Below, in pieces: positions 1-11,770 of a DNA stretch of 64,000 nt. Numbering within the stretch: the first letter of the stretch is position 1; each line of letters starts with the position of its first letter. Made by a program: the position numbers and the translations under genes. The notes beneath the pieces are model-generated. The model was not told the origin of the DNA. It saw nothing but the letters and a program-made list of their open reading frames with translations, and searched no databases. The stretch lies in assembly GCA_938743325.2 (NCBI GenBank), contig OW568862.1:1279501-1343500 (forward strand), read 5' to 3'. Origin of the DNA: Pycnococcus provasolii. Taxonomy: Eukaryota; Chlorophyta; Pseudoscourfieldiophyceae; Pseudoscourfieldiales; Pycnococcaceae.

Positions 1-1790
1 GGATGGCGCCTTCGAGACATCCCACGCTGGGTACGCTCATGGCTGATCCGATACGCTTCCCAAGCGGAATGAAAAGTCTAGGCGACAAGCTGCACGAGCT
101 TGGATTTCTTTTTGGCATCTACTCGGACGCTGGCACCAAGACATGCGAAGGCTTGCCAGCGAGTTACGGCAACGAGGCCATTGACGCGCTGACATTCGCA
201 GCATGGGGTGTGGACTACCTTAAATACGACTTCTGCAACACTCCTCCTCAGACAACGCCGCAACAGCTGTACTCGAAGATGAGCCGTGCCTTAAATGCGA
301 CGGGACGGCCCATGGTGTTCTCGCTGTGCTCTTGGGGTGTCGGCGCGCCTTTTGACTGGGCAAGGCCTCTCGCTCACTCTTTTCGTAGTAAGTCTATTCA
401 TTACTAGCTACAGTATCTGTACTGCGTGCCAACAACAAACACTAACCTAACACCACAATGATATGAAACAGCCGGGCGAGACGTCTTCGCCGTGTGGGAC
501 GAGGAGGCGACTCGGCGACATGGCCTTCCGAATTATCTGCAAAGCGTGATGCAAGCCGTGCAAGTGCAGAGCGACAGGGACAAGTTTGCGGGCGTTGGTG
601 CACATAATGATCTCGACATGCTCGTCGTCGGCCTCGAGGATGGCATGCAGCCTTACGGCATTGTGGAGACGTGCCCACCCGCTGTTCCAGAATGCAGACC
701 AGGTGAATACATCAGCCGCGAGCGCTGGGGGAGAGTGGGCGGGCTGAATGCGGCGGAGGAGCGCGCGCACTTCTTTCTTTGGGTGCTAATGGCAAGTCCA
801 CTCATGTTGGGACATGACCCGAGACATATGAAGCAGCGCACGCGCGAGCTCATCACAGCTCCAGAGGTGCTGGGAATACAGAGAGACGCGATGGCGGCGC
901 AAGGGTATCGGACACAGCGCGACGGCACGTCAAGCAAGCACGAGGTTTGGTGCAAGCCACTTGCAGGCGACGGCGAGCATCTCCAGTTTGCGCTGCTGCT
1001 CTTCAATCCGTCCACGGAGAACATTCGAGCCAATACCGCATCTGTTGACCTGCGGCTCTCGCTGATTCCATTCGCGGAGCGGCATGGCAAGACATTCGAG
1101 GACATGCGTGCAGAGCAGGCGCGCAAAGATGCGGCTGAGGATGCAAAAGATCATCCCTCCTGCACTTCGCCTGATAGTGCGGAGCATTGCCAAGGCTGGG
1201 CAGACACGGGTGAATGCGAAAAGAATCCTGGTTTCATGAGAACATCTTGCGCGTGCAGCTGCGCACGTCGGTCTGTCGTCTTGCAATCGCCAACGAAGGA
1301 GTCAAGCATGACGGCGTTTCCACCAAGCCTGGCGACTACGCTCGCGGATCGCATGATGAAGGAGCGTGCAGCTGGTAAGGCGGTGCGTGCACATATCCGC
1401 GACGCGTTTGCTCGTGCGGATTTGGGAATAGTTGAGGACAATTTCGTCTGGCCTGGCGAGATTGAAGCGCACGGCGCCGAGCTCCTGCTTGTGACTGTGT
1501 TGTTTGACGGGGCTTCGTATCAGTCAAGGGACACGAAAGTGTCCTGGAAAGCTACCAATGCCGTGCCGCATCTAGATCCCACAGGTCATGGCGACGTTGA
1601 CAGCAAGGTTCAGCAACAACATATTGAAGAAGAGCTCGAGAGTTCCCATCGGCGCGAGACACTTGTTGTGATGGTCCTTATGGTTGAAACGATCGCGCTC
1701 TTTGTCATGGTTGGCGTGGTTGCGAGAGGCATGCGCCAGCGAGAGGCGACAGGCTCAGGCAACAGACGCAACCTCTTGAAATCTGTGTAA
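1..1790 (+). CDS. GH27 alpha-galactosidase with ShKT module and C-terminal membrane segment (5' partial)
   Basis: The left edge cuts into a family GH27 alpha-galactosidase, an enzyme class that removes terminal alpha-linked galactose. Two exons are visible: the edge to 387, and 472-1790. The 84-nt intron has a GTAAGT donor, a CTAAC branch site and a CAG acceptor; splicing gives HSFRTGRDVF, matching the family. Family marks are GIYSDAGTKTC, the nucleophile Asp in YLKYDFC (codon 228-230; the usual next residue Asn is Phe here), the acid/base Asp in TGRDV, and NDLDML. After the catalytic part comes a six-cysteine ShKT-like module (about 1153-1272, ending NPGFMRTSCACSC). A hydrophobic stretch (about 1660-1725) and a short basic tail follow, suggesting a type I anchor. 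The true N-terminus lies outside the window. A TGTAA signal overlaps the stop codon. Substrate preference cannot be told from sequence. Confidence 0.93.
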
Positions 1791-1942
1791 AATTAATTAT
1801 ATTTTATTTGTAGCAAATGCCTTTATTCACGCGCACGCGCACGCCTCAAGTTATTGTTTTCAACACTATCACACTTTTTTTTATTACACTTTTTTCTACA
1901 CCTCTAGGCATCCTCTACAACTAAGACTTACTACACCTCAAC

Positions 1943-3365
1943 CTATGCCGCATCAACCCAAGCGAGCACAGCATCCATCAGCGCATCATCACTCTCAACA
2001 CGCTCTGCCCATCCTAATCCATTGGAGTAGATGGCTCGTGACGCAATGCGACTTGCGACGATACTGGCACGATACGATAAGGGCACGGCGTCCCATCGCT
2101 CGGGCTCTTTCTTCACCATGTCACGAATCACCCCCTCAGGGAGGTGAGCGAATAGCGCCGCCTGCACGCCTGCTCGCTGCCACATTTCCTTGCCCGCATC
2201 CGGACAGCCTTCGTGAAGCCGCTGCTCAATCAAGTCATGCAAGCGTATGATGGCAGCGCTTAATCGTTCGCTAATCTTCGGGAGAGCCATTCCAGACTTT
2301 TCGCGCTCGTCGAACAGGAGCTCAGCTTCCAGTGCCGCCTGCTCCCTGAGACGCTCGAGCACGCCATGCACGATAGACTCCTTGTGATCCACAAACTCCT
2401 CCTCCGTCAGAAGCAAGCTGGCGAGAACCTCGAAGCTGCTCGTTGTCACGCCGCTCTTGTTGGCTGAGCTGTCCTTCACCACGGTCACGCCGGCGGTGCG
2501 CCACATTGCATCTCGTGCCTCTGGCGTGATGTACAAATTCGCGCCTTCGACGATGAGCGGACAGCACGGCACCTTGCGATCGCTCCCATCGTCGGCGAGG
2601 TGGAAGAAGCCACCAACATTGTCGGCATTGATCGTCCCTGGTCTCCCACCGGCTGGCAAGAATGCGTCAGCACGCACCTTGAGAGGGAAGGTGTTGCGGC
2701 GTCGCACACCCTCCGGGTTGTTATCCGTTAGGACAAGCACTCCCGTCGGCGACAACGCATTCGTGTCATACTCGGCCAGCGGCAGGCCCGAGTTGACGAG
2801 ACGCAGCAACTCGCTCCAAGAAAGGCCATTGGGATCTTCCGCCACCGCGGTGCCATCGCACATGCCCACAACCTTGCAGCCTTCGTCTCCGAGGTACATG
2901 CGATGCAGCACTTTCAGCGCATTCCCGGCGACGTCGCCGGAAGGACCTCCGCTGAGCTTGACGGTGAAGGGGCGCCCTGTTTCGCTTGGATGCAGCCCAC
3001 AGCGCCGTAGCGCGATGTCAAGGAACACGGCGACACCCTCGCTCGTTACGCCGTATGTCTTGTGGTTGATCCCTGCGTTCGCCTTGCTTGACATGAAAGA
3101 TGCGGGAGACGGGTGGCCACGACGCCTCGCCTCGCTGTAGATCCACTCGATGTCCTCTGGAATAATATTCTCATCCGGTCCCAAGAAGAGCAGTTCAGGA
3201 TGAGATCGCCCACCTGCGTGGCGGTCGACAACGGTCTCGGCGAACGACGCGTGGGGCACGGATAGATCCAGAAGGCTGTTGACAAACGCGCGCACACATC
3301 GCCGCGTCACGAGATCCTTGTCCGTTGCCCGATGTGGCTCCACGAGCACGACCGCCTTGCTCCCT

Positions 3366-3397
<32 letters not shown>

Positions 3398-5089
3398 CGC
3401 GAGGGCGAGCGTCTGCGCCTCATCGTGGCATCGCTGAAGCTCCATCGCATGGACGTCGCGAGAAGATGGAACGACGAGGCGCAACCCCCCACGCGCAACG
3501 TCACGGTAGCGAACGTGAAACCCGGCGAAGCGCCTGCCAGCAACAAAAATTGTCGTGTACGGCTTCTCAGACCCCGCAGCCTTGGGCGACGATGGGTGAA
3601 GCATCAACGACGAGTCGATGCGTAGTGCGAGCGCCTGCCTCCCTGGAACGAACACGTTCGTACGCGTGGTGGCGAGTGCACAGTCTGCGATGGCATGCAG
3701 CACGCGCCTGGTGGCTGGATCGTCAACCGTCGCCTCCGCTCGCGCTCGGATCGCCTGCACGGTACTTGTGAATGCCTCCTCGCGGAGCCTGTTGGCAGAT
3801 TCGTCGGGTGCCGATCCTCCAGGTCCGGCGGGATCAAAGCGCGCGAGAAATGCGCTCGCAAGCTCACCCGCGAGCGGAAGAATTTCAGCCTGCTCGAGCA
3901 TTTCATACACTCGGCTTATGGCAAACTCGTGAGGTCCACCCTCTCTGGCCAGCGACGGCTGCATCGCAGTCGCGAACGCCCACAGCAGCTCCGCACGCGT
4001 AATTCCGAGCGGCGTGCAAAGTCCAAGCTCCCAAGCATGGTCGTCGAGATGTTTCGTGCACCTCGCTAGCTCAGAGCAGAAGACGGCGCCGAGCGTTCCT
4101 CGCTTGTGTCCTCCTGGGGTTAGAGGTGCGGCATCATCGTTTCGAACAAATGGCCAGCCTGCGGCGGTACGAGGCCACGCGATGGTAAGCGAAGTTACGG
4201 TGACACGTGCCGGCTTCCCGCGGATCTTCGCACGATCGTCTTGCAGCGTGACGAGGCGCCCTTCGGTGATATTCAGCCCGAAAAGTCCAACGTATGCAGC
4301 GATGCGCTGCAGCGCGAAATCTCCCACGACGTTCGTTGCGGCGACGCGAAGCTTCCACGACTGCGGTGCGCCGTTCTCCCTGACTTTGATTGGTGTTGCG
4401 GATGCAATGCTGCCCTCGGTGCCGCGCACCTTGGTCGCAAGCGCGAGCTCGTCCGTGTCAAGGGTGCTATTCGCTTCGTCGAACGAGACGACAGACTCTG
4501 GGGAGTAGTCGAGCAGGTTGGCGCACAGCGCCGTGTCCATTGACGTGAAGATGTCAGCCCGCACGAGCTCTCGTTCTCCCGCGCGATGCACGAGGCTTTC
4601 AAGCATGGATATGAGCACACCCGGTTCGTCTTGCCCACGAATGAAGGTGACCGTGTCGTCGCGCGGGTCGAAGACGGTTAGATCTGGTATGCACGAGACG
4701 ACGTGCGTTTCTTCGAGTTGCGAGGAGTTTCCATTCTCGCTTTGCTCTGCGTACACCGCGACCGCCCTGGCGTGCCTTTCCTGCGCTTTCGGGTCGACCC
4801 TTGCAAGGTACGCGGGCGGCATTCGGCTTTTCCACCACTTCATCACCTTGGGGAGTAGGAGGGACGACGAGTTATCCGCGGGAGAGCTGGGCGGAGCTTT
4901 GATTTGTTGATTGCCGTCATCATCAGAAAGGAGAGCCTGAGGAGGAGACGAGGCGAGGAGTGCCGCCGCGTGCGACGAGGCTGATGAGGACGAGGCTGAG
5001 GACGAGGACGAGGACGCCCTGCTGGTGACCAAGGCCAGGCTGCTCCTCCACGTGGAAAAAGCACGGAGACCCGTGGGCAGCAGCGCCAT
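1943..5089 (-). CDS. NAD-specific glutamate dehydrogenase, large (about 115 kDa) type
   Basis: This 1048-aa single-exon gene encodes the large NAD-dependent glutamate dehydrogenase type, which deaminates glutamate to 2-oxoglutarate and ammonium. Length is close to fungal GDH2. The substrate-binding core is around residues 510-575 (IFVAGRRFAGFHVRYRDVARGG, then LKNKDIPEGGSKA with the catalytic-type Lys). A Rossmann nucleotide-binding region lies near residue 716 (GGPSGDVAGNALKVL). A long N-terminal extension carries regulatory-like domains, as in the family. The first ~45 residues are rich in Ser, Ala and Arg with few acids, which fits a mitochondrial presequence (inference). The start ATG at 5087-5089 gives this presequence and there is no competing start nearby. 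The 3' end converges with the GH27 gene; TTACA (TGTAA in sense) lies at 1884-1888. Confidence 0.93.
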
Positions 5090-5548
5090 GACACTTCTTG
5101 TGCGTTATTTTATTTTTCGGATGAGTGAGCGCGTGTTCGGTCAAGGATCATCCCAGCTGGCGTTTTTTTGGTTCTCTGACGTGGCATCGGGAAAACCCGA
5201 AAAACCTGAGTCGAGCCTGCTCGTTTCTGGTAGTTTGGGGATCCACCGTTTAGTCTTTTCTATTTTTCTTGACCCTGGATCTGGTCGAATTTGGCATCTG
5301 CTTCAAACTTCAAAGCATCTGCCAGTCTGTGGCATCAAGCATACAGTACATCTTAACCCGGCAGTTTCGTCGAGGGCGTGCGTGGTTCAAAAATCAAAAG
5401 GGGGCGTCAAACTCTTGAAAGAGGTGGTTCAAAAGAAAACATCAACCTTTCAAACGATTCCTCAACGATCCCAACAAAGGGTGCAAGCTGGCACTCACGC
5501 TCCCTCCCTGAACATCACGTCAAAACGGGAAGGTTCAATACAACGGGA

Positions 5549-5580
5549 GTTTAGGTCGACCTAAAGACTTCGACCTAAAC
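5549..5580. repeat. Palindromic site with three CGACCTAAA half-sites
   Basis: TTTAGGTCGACCTAAA (5550-5565) equals its own reverse complement, and a third copy of the half-site, CGACCTAAAC, follows at 5571-5580. The layout resembles a dimeric regulator site with an extra half-site, but no such factor is known to me; the function is unknown. Confidence 0.5.
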
Positions 5581-6050
5581 AGGCGGTCAAATACAGTAGT
5601 TTTTATTTCTCAGTTCCGGCGTATCTTAAGTTTTTTTTAAGGGATGCGTATTTATTATCGTGAACGGGATCCTTCCATTAAAAAAAGGAAAGAGGAAAAT
5701 TCTACATAGTCTATGATAGACAAAACCATCTCTGAGATCCAATGCGATTGATTTGCTGGCCGCGCCCGCCGCGGCCGGCCGGCGGCACCGCGGCCACCTA
5801 CAGATGAAGATGAGCGTTGAAGCGGGAGCCTTGAATTCAACAACTGTGGAACAACAACGGGACCGCCAGAAGTCCCAGAAGTCCCAGAGAGGAGCCTGAG
5901 CAGAGGGACCTCTTGAACCGTGTGTTTACATTTGTGTTTGTACAAGTTTGCGCTGGTCATCTTACACTTTCCCCTTTCAACGCTGACACTCCTCTCGCTC
6001 TTACTGCCTTAAGCATTGTCATTCCCTAGTAGGTGTTGGATTTACCTCGC

Positions 6051-6080
6051 AGCACAGCACAGCACAGCACAGCACAGCAC
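6051..6080 (+). repeat. (AGCAC)n microsatellite
   Basis: Six uninterrupted copies of AGCAC, about 157 bp before the WDR17-like start codon. Confidence 0.9.
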
Positions 6081-6236
6081 TCGTTACTCATTATCAGTCA
6101 GCTTCTTCTTACCTTAAGAAGAAGCACTCCCCTGGGGTTACTCTCGTTCAAAGGCACACCTGGGAGCACGCGGGCCTGAAAGAAAGCAGGCGTTCGATTC
6201 GAATAACATCTATCTGTCGTTCGTTCGGATTCGGAT

Positions 6237-9200
6237 ATGCCGCGTCCCGTCGCGCTCATCCCGTCGGGGTGCCACAGGGACCTCGCATCCGCAGTCTCCG
6301 TCTCCTCATCCTGCTTCGCGTACGCAGCCACGCTAGCCACGTACGTGCACCGCCTCGACGACTTCGGGCTGCAGAGAATCGTCGCGGGGCCCAAGCACAC
6401 CTGCACGGCGGTATGCCTCAGCCCAGATGGAACCATGGTCGCCATGGCTACGCAAGACGACATGCTGAAGGTGTACGACGTCAGCACAGGCGCGGAAGTT
6501 GCTGGACAGCTCGCCAAGGGAATCAGAGTCAAGTACATCGCCTTCTCGTTGCACAACCCAAGGCACGTCATCCTCGCAGCCAACGCCACGCTGCAGATTT
6601 GGGATACGGTCAACAACCACGTGAGGTTTGTGTTCGACTGCGAGGGATCACCAATCACCTCGTTCGAGCAGAGCCCAGTCAGGAACGCGCTCATCGCGAT
6701 TGGCACCGAGTCGGGCAAAATGTTCATCATGGACCTCGAGAAGAAGCTGTTTGCCAGGCCCGCAAAAATGCTTCTCGGCTCCGCGATTGCGTCCGTCGCG
6801 TGGGACCTGCTCAGCCCCTCGTACATTCTCATTCTGCGAAAGGACGGAAACCTGAGCATGCGCGACGTGGAGGCGAAAGACGTGCAGAATGGCAGCGAGG
6901 TGGCAGCCTTTGCGAAGCTGCCAAGCGGCCAGAGAGCCATCGCCTGGGCTGCCGGTATGCCAGGAACGTTCGTGTGCGCGTCGGAGAAGACGGGCGTGCT
7001 GCGAATGTTCAACGTCAGCCAGCCGACGCCCATAGCGCTCGTCAAGACGGGACTTCCAGGAATCTCCTCCGTCAAGTTCGTGGGCAAGACGACGAAATGC
7101 CTTCTCTCGTCCGTCGACGGCACGTGCGGCGTCTTCGACGCTGACCGACAGAACATGCTGTGGTCCACCGAGGGAGGGCACACGGAGACGGTGTTCCGGT
7201 GCGAGTTCAGCCCCACCAGCGCGGACACGCTCGCCACGTGCAGCTACGACTCCACGGTGAAGGTGTGGAACACGCGCACGATGAAGTGCGAGAAGACGCT
7301 CATCGGCGCTTCCGGTGTTCTGTACGGCATTGCGTGGAATGGCGATGGCAACAAGATATGCACCGGCTCGGGCAATGGAACGGTTTACGTGTACGACAAC
7401 CTCGAGCGAGGTATCGCCACCGCGTCGTACAACATTCACAAGGGCATGATCTTCTGCATCGCCTGGCATCCAAGCGAGCAGCGGCTGATTGCCACCGCGT
7501 CGGCGGACGGGCGTGCCTGCGTTGTGAAGCTCGACGACGGAACGATGCATCGCAGCTTCACATACGCCAGCCAGGGTGCGTACGGAGTCGCTTGGGGAGT
7601 GCACGAGAGGGAGCACAACCTCCTCGCCGTCGCGCTCGAGAGCGGAACCGTCGTCGTGTACGACGTCGCGCGCACCGTGGAGACGGCAAACTCGCCCGTC
7701 TCGGTTCTGAGAGGGCACACTTCCAGGGCGTTCAACGTCGTATGGCACCCTCTCGTTCCCGGGCGACTGCTGAGCACGTCGGACGACAGCACCGCACGTT
7801 ATTTCAGCCTTTCCGATGGCTGCTTGCAAACGCTGAAGGGGCACACGTCGCACGTGCGCGCGGCATGCTTCCACCAGGAGGTGGCATACATCGCCTACAC
7901 CGGCAGCTGGGACGCGACGATTCGCAGCTGGGATCTTCGCACTGGAGCTTGCATGACGGTCAGCAACGAGCACCTGGCGGACGTGTACGGCATCGCCACG
8001 CACCCCAGGAGGCCGTTCACGATCGCGTCGTGCAGCCGCGACACGACCGTGCGCCTGTGGAACACAACCTGCGACGTTCCCACGATCCCGCTGTGCGCCA
8101 TGTTCAATGTGCCCGTGGTGGCGGATGCGGCGGAGGTGCTCGCAAGCGAGTCGGCGCCACCGGCGCTCTCAGGTGCCGTGAGCAAGGAGATTCTCGCTGA
8201 CGCGCAGGTTGCCAAGGGCGTACTGTCACTAGGCAAGTCGCCGTCCGTTGAAGGCGTCGCCGCAATTGCGTCGCTCATGCGGCTGTTCCTGTCGCCGGTG
8301 GGATTCGAGGAGCTCTTCGAGGCTCTCGCCAGCGTTGTTGCAGGCGGCAAAGAGGCGGCAGATCTACCGGTGTCTGATGCATCCGAGTGCATGCACTCCG
8401 CCACGGTGGTGCCCGTGTTGCTGAGCCGCGCCAACATCGCGGAGTCGAAGGCGCGTGCCATCAAGGGACGCGGCCTGGCTGCGCAGAGCCGCGCGGATGC
8501 CATGAAGCAGGCTGCGAACATGCACCTCATGGCGGGCAATATCGAGGGTACGTATACGACACGACACTCTCTCGTACATATGCACATATGCATGTGCATG
8601 ATGATCCCCAACCAAAACACGACTAACACAACATATGTACACGCACACACACACACACCACATACACGTACGTTCCCACCCCAGGGTACTGTAATTGCAT
8701 GGCTGAAATCGGCGAGTGGGACAAGGCTCTGCTCGTTGCTCCCGCCGCGGGCATTGAGCTGTGGAGATCTCTGTGCCGCCGCCGCCTCGCAGCTGCCAGG
8801 GAGGGTGATGCTCCGGAGGACATGCCAGATGCACTCAGCCAGGCGCCGCTGTACGTAGCCGCGGGCCAGACGGGCTCGCTTGTCGACGCACTTGCGGGAG
8901 AACACAGGCTCGACGAGGCATTCCTTGTCGCCTCTGCAGGGGCGCACGGAGCCTTTGGAGAATCCGCCACCGCATCCTCCGCAAGGACAGCAGCCGCTCC
9001 CGCGCCGCGCGACGTTCGCCTCGAGCCACTTTCCAGCGCGCCGCGTCCGGGAGCCCTGCCTCCTCTGGGCAAGGTCTCGGCGGCGTCCGGTCCGAATCCA
9101 GAGAGCGCAGAGCAGCTGACGCGGCTATCGATGCAGCAGGCGAAGCGCGACCTGGAGCGTGGCAAGCCCATGCTTGCCGCCGCTCGGTGCGCCGCAGCGA

Positions 9201-10357
9201 ACGATCTCGCGGGTGCCATCAGCGTGCTGTACCAAGGCTGCGAGCTCGAGGCGGCGTTCGTGCTGAGCCTCTTCGTCGGACCCGAAAGTCGGTGGGCTGC
9301 ACTCTACAGCGACATCGCGCGACGCTGCGAGCACCTTGGGTTGTGGAATTTGAGCGTTGAGCTGCTCACGGCGTCGTCGGAGTCACGTTCTGCGAAAGAC
9401 GTTCCCGAGCGGGCGGCTGCGCCAAGCCCAGGAGTTTACGGCGATGCCAACTCGCTGGTTGCGGCTCGCTTTCATGGCCCGAAGGCGGACGCCGACAAAC
9501 TTCACTCTGATGTGGGTGCGATGAGCCCCGAGGAGGCGCGCGCATCGGCGGAAAGCTGCACGTCAAACTCCGAGAAGTGCCGTTTCCTTGCGCTCGCGCA
9601 CGACTCTCCTGCCGCCGTGGCTGCCGGCCTCGCGCACCTGCGAAAGGTTCTCAGCCAGCCAACGTGGCAGTGGGAGGAGGTGAGCGAGACGATGCAGTGG
9701 CTTGGCACGCTCGACGCGGAGAAGCTTGACAAGTCGACGGCCGACGAGCTGCTCTGCTACGCGAGCTACCTCGGTGGCCTGAGGGCGATGTGGGTTGGCT
9801 ATCCCGCGATTGTTCGCTCGCTGCTTGAGCAGTGCCGTCGCCTCGCACGGCAAGGTGGCTTCGCCGAGCCCTTTCCCGTGCAAGTGTCGCTCGTTTCAAT
9901 GCAGGAGCTTTCCTTCGTTGCGTCGTTTGACGTCACCGAGGCAATCAATGGGTTGAAGGCGGTGGCGGCGGCAAGCAGCACGCCCGCGAATCTCAAGGAG
10001 GCGTGCGAGAAGCGAATCCAGCACCACGAGGCTTTCCTTGCGGCTGGAGGCTCCGCGGCGGCGAAACGCGGCGGTTCCATAGCCACGTCGGAGAGCACCG
10101 CGGTGAATCACCAGCCCGTTCCCGCCGCATCGGTTGTTGGGTACAATGGCGCGTCGGCACAGAGTGGCGCACCATCTGCCGACTTTGGGACAGTGGAGGA
10201 AACATCGTTCATCAGCGGCAATCGCATCGGGGCGAGCAGCAATCGCATGCCCGTGGGAGGAAGCTACGCTGTTACCCTTTCCGAGGCATTTATGTGGGCG
10301 AGAGTCAGCGACTTTGCCGTCGTCGGGGCGCCTGGGAAGAGTTTTGTACCCCTGTAA
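6237..10357 (+). CDS. WDR17: WDR17-like WD40-repeat protein
   Basis: Two exons, 6237-8547 and 8685-10357, encode about 1327 aa. The 137-nt intron has a GTACGT donor, a GACTAAC branch site, an (AC)n run and a CCAG acceptor. The join reads NIEGYCNCMAEIGEWDKAL, which closely follows the same place in animal WDR17 and confirms the splice. The N-terminal half (about residues 1-640) is a double WD40 propeller region with many WD/GH repeats such as IWDT, VWNT, SWDL and LWNT. The C-terminal half is helical and TPR-like, with alternating Ala/Leu helices. The opening IPSGCHRDL and AYAATLATYVHRLDD match WDR17 more than other WD40 families. Its job is poorly known even in animals. TGTAA occurs at the stop codon and again at 10361-10365; the 3' end converges with the Pcf11-like gene 48 bp away. 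Confidence 0.85.
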
Positions 10358-10405
10358 GGCTGTAATCCATTTTTAAAAATGCAATCACAGTTTTGTTATA
10401 TGTTG

Positions 10406-11770
10406 TTACACAACGCGCTGGCGTACGGACCTGCGCGGACCTCCTCCTCCTCCTCCTCCTCCTCCTTCCTCCGCATCTCCATCCTCCGGCGTGCCGGCGG
10501 CACGCCGATGCGCAACAGTTCCATCGGGAAGACGCACGGCATCCACGTACACCCACGCCTCGCGTTCGTCGCTCCAAACCTTCTCCAGGCGTTCTCCACT
10601 CAGCGCGCAGACGCCGTCGGGATACTCGTCGGTTGTGATCGGTGGTGGCGGAGGCGTCGCCGCACCTCTCTTCCTCGACGCGGCGTCGACGCCATCCCCC
10701 GATCCATCGCCCGCCGAGTCGCCACCTGGAATCTCAGCCTCGAGCGGCGCGATACGCGTGCTCTGCACCCAAGCTGGCGCCGTGAGGTACCACGGTCTCG
10801 TCCCTCGCGAGCTCGATACTAGCACCGCCTCCTCCTCGCGCTCTTCCTTGCGCTTCTTCTTGCGCTGAAGCGCTTCGTTGTGCCTCCGCAGTGCCTCTCG
10901 CGTCCGAAATCGCCTCCCCGTTTCTGGGCACTGGTGTGCCTGGTCAAAGTACAGGGAGTCCACGGCCCAGTCGTGCCGTTCTTTCATCGACGTCTCGTCG
11001 AAAGCCGCGAGCTTTGCAAGTGTTGCCTCCGCGGACTCCCTTTTGGGTGCTGTGGTTGTCGTTGTTATTGTGGCGGTGGTGACGGACGGGTCGCGTTGGT
11101 GGTGTGGCTGGGCGACGGCAGTCGTGGCTGCCTGGGCAGCAGTGCCAGGCCCGATGACGCCTTGCACTAGCAGGTTGCTCAAAAGGCTTGCAACAGGCGC
11201 TGCAGCGTTGTGTGTGATGTGTTGTTGTTGTTGTTGATGTTGTGGTTGATGTTGTTGTGCCATGACATTGTACGTAGGTGGATACCCGACACCCGGCGCC
11301 GGCGCCGCCCACGGCGACGCACCCTGAAGCGCAGGCGCCGCCGCCGCCGCCTCCATCTTCGCGAGCTCCGACGCTGGCACGAGCTGCTGCTCGGCCCACG
11401 TTTTTCTCACCTTGTCCAGCTTCGCCTTGATGGTTGGGCTCGCGTTGTCCGCGAGGCATCGTCGGTACGCCTGGACGACGGCGTCGGCAATCACAGGCGC
11501 GAGCAGCGTTCTGTACGTCTGTCCCACTTCGTCCTTGACATTTTTTAAGATGGAGTCGACGACGTATATTTTGGGCAAGATTTGCGTCGCGGGCGCGGCG
11601 GTGATTGCCTGTACGAGCACGGGAACGAGTGCGTGTGCCGCCTGTGATCCGTTTTCGCGCGCGATGTCCGTGAGCAGTCGTATGTCTCGCGCGAGTATGG
11701 TGGTGAGCTCCGAGAGGTGTTCTGCGTACGCCTCGACGAGCTCAGCGGTGTCGGACGGTGTGGACGCCAT
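10406..11770 (-). CDS. PCF11: Pcf11-like CTD-interacting-domain protein with degenerate zinc fingers
   Basis: This 454-aa protein begins with a CID domain (about residues 1-130; ILPKIYVVDSILKNV is the diagnostic helix), which in Pcf11 binds the phosphorylated C-terminal tail of RNA polymerase II. A Gln/His- and Ala-rich linker follows. The C-terminal half keeps the two Pcf11 modules in order: one with CPETGRRFRTREALRRH and the trailing RPWYLTAPAWV, and one with CALSGERLEKVWSDEREAWVYVDAV. In the usual family both are Cys/His zinc sites; here the second Cys of each CxxC pair is Thr or Ser and later ligands look lost too, while aromatic scaffold residues remain. The likely role is 3'-end cleavage and transcription termination in the nucleus. 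TGTAA overlaps the stop. A poly-Glu/Gly acidic tail encodes the run of CCT repeats near 10441. Confidence 0.85.
   Translation of the reverse strand: MASTPSDTAELVEAYAEHLSELTTILARDIRLLTDIARENGSQAAHALVPVLVQAITAAPATQILPKIYVVDSILKNVKDEVGQTYRTLLAPVIADAVVQAYRRCLADNASPTIKAKLDKVRKTWAEQQLVPASELAKMEAAAAAPALQGASPWAAPAPGVGYPPTYNVMAQQHQPQHQQQQQHITHNAAAPVASLLSNLLVQGVIGPGTAAQAATTAVAQPHHQRDPSVTTATITTTTTAPKRESAEATLAKLAAFDETSMKERHDWAVDSLYFDQAHQCPETGRRFRTREALRRHNEALQRKKKRKEEREEEAVLVSSSRGTRPWYLTAPAWVQSTRIAPLEAEIPGGDSAGDGSGDGVDAASRKRGAATPPPPPITTDEYPDGVCALSGERLEKVWSDEREAWVYVDAVRLPDGTVAHRRAAGTPEDGDAEEGGGGGGGGGPRRSVRQRVV

Larger units (their letters stand above)
5090..6236. other. Intergenic region with a 16-bp palindrome and an AGCAC repeat
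   Basis: This divergent spacer between the glutamate dehydrogenase and WDR17-like genes holds no coding sequence I can support. It contains a perfect palindrome TTTAGGTCGACCTAAA at 5550-5565 followed by a further half-site CGACCTAAAC at 5571-5580, a GC-rich CGGCCGG stretch near 5765-5795, a short hairpin GTCTATGATAGAC near 5709-5721, and an (AGCAC)n microsatellite at 6051-6080. Unlike many other 5' spacers here it has no telomere-like tract. Confidence 0.6.

Noticed and set aside
6648-8003. 451-codon open frame on the minus strand
   Set aside because: Antisense shadow of the WDR17-like exon; composition (Arg, Val, His-rich) is that of a GC-rich reverse frame and there are no domains.
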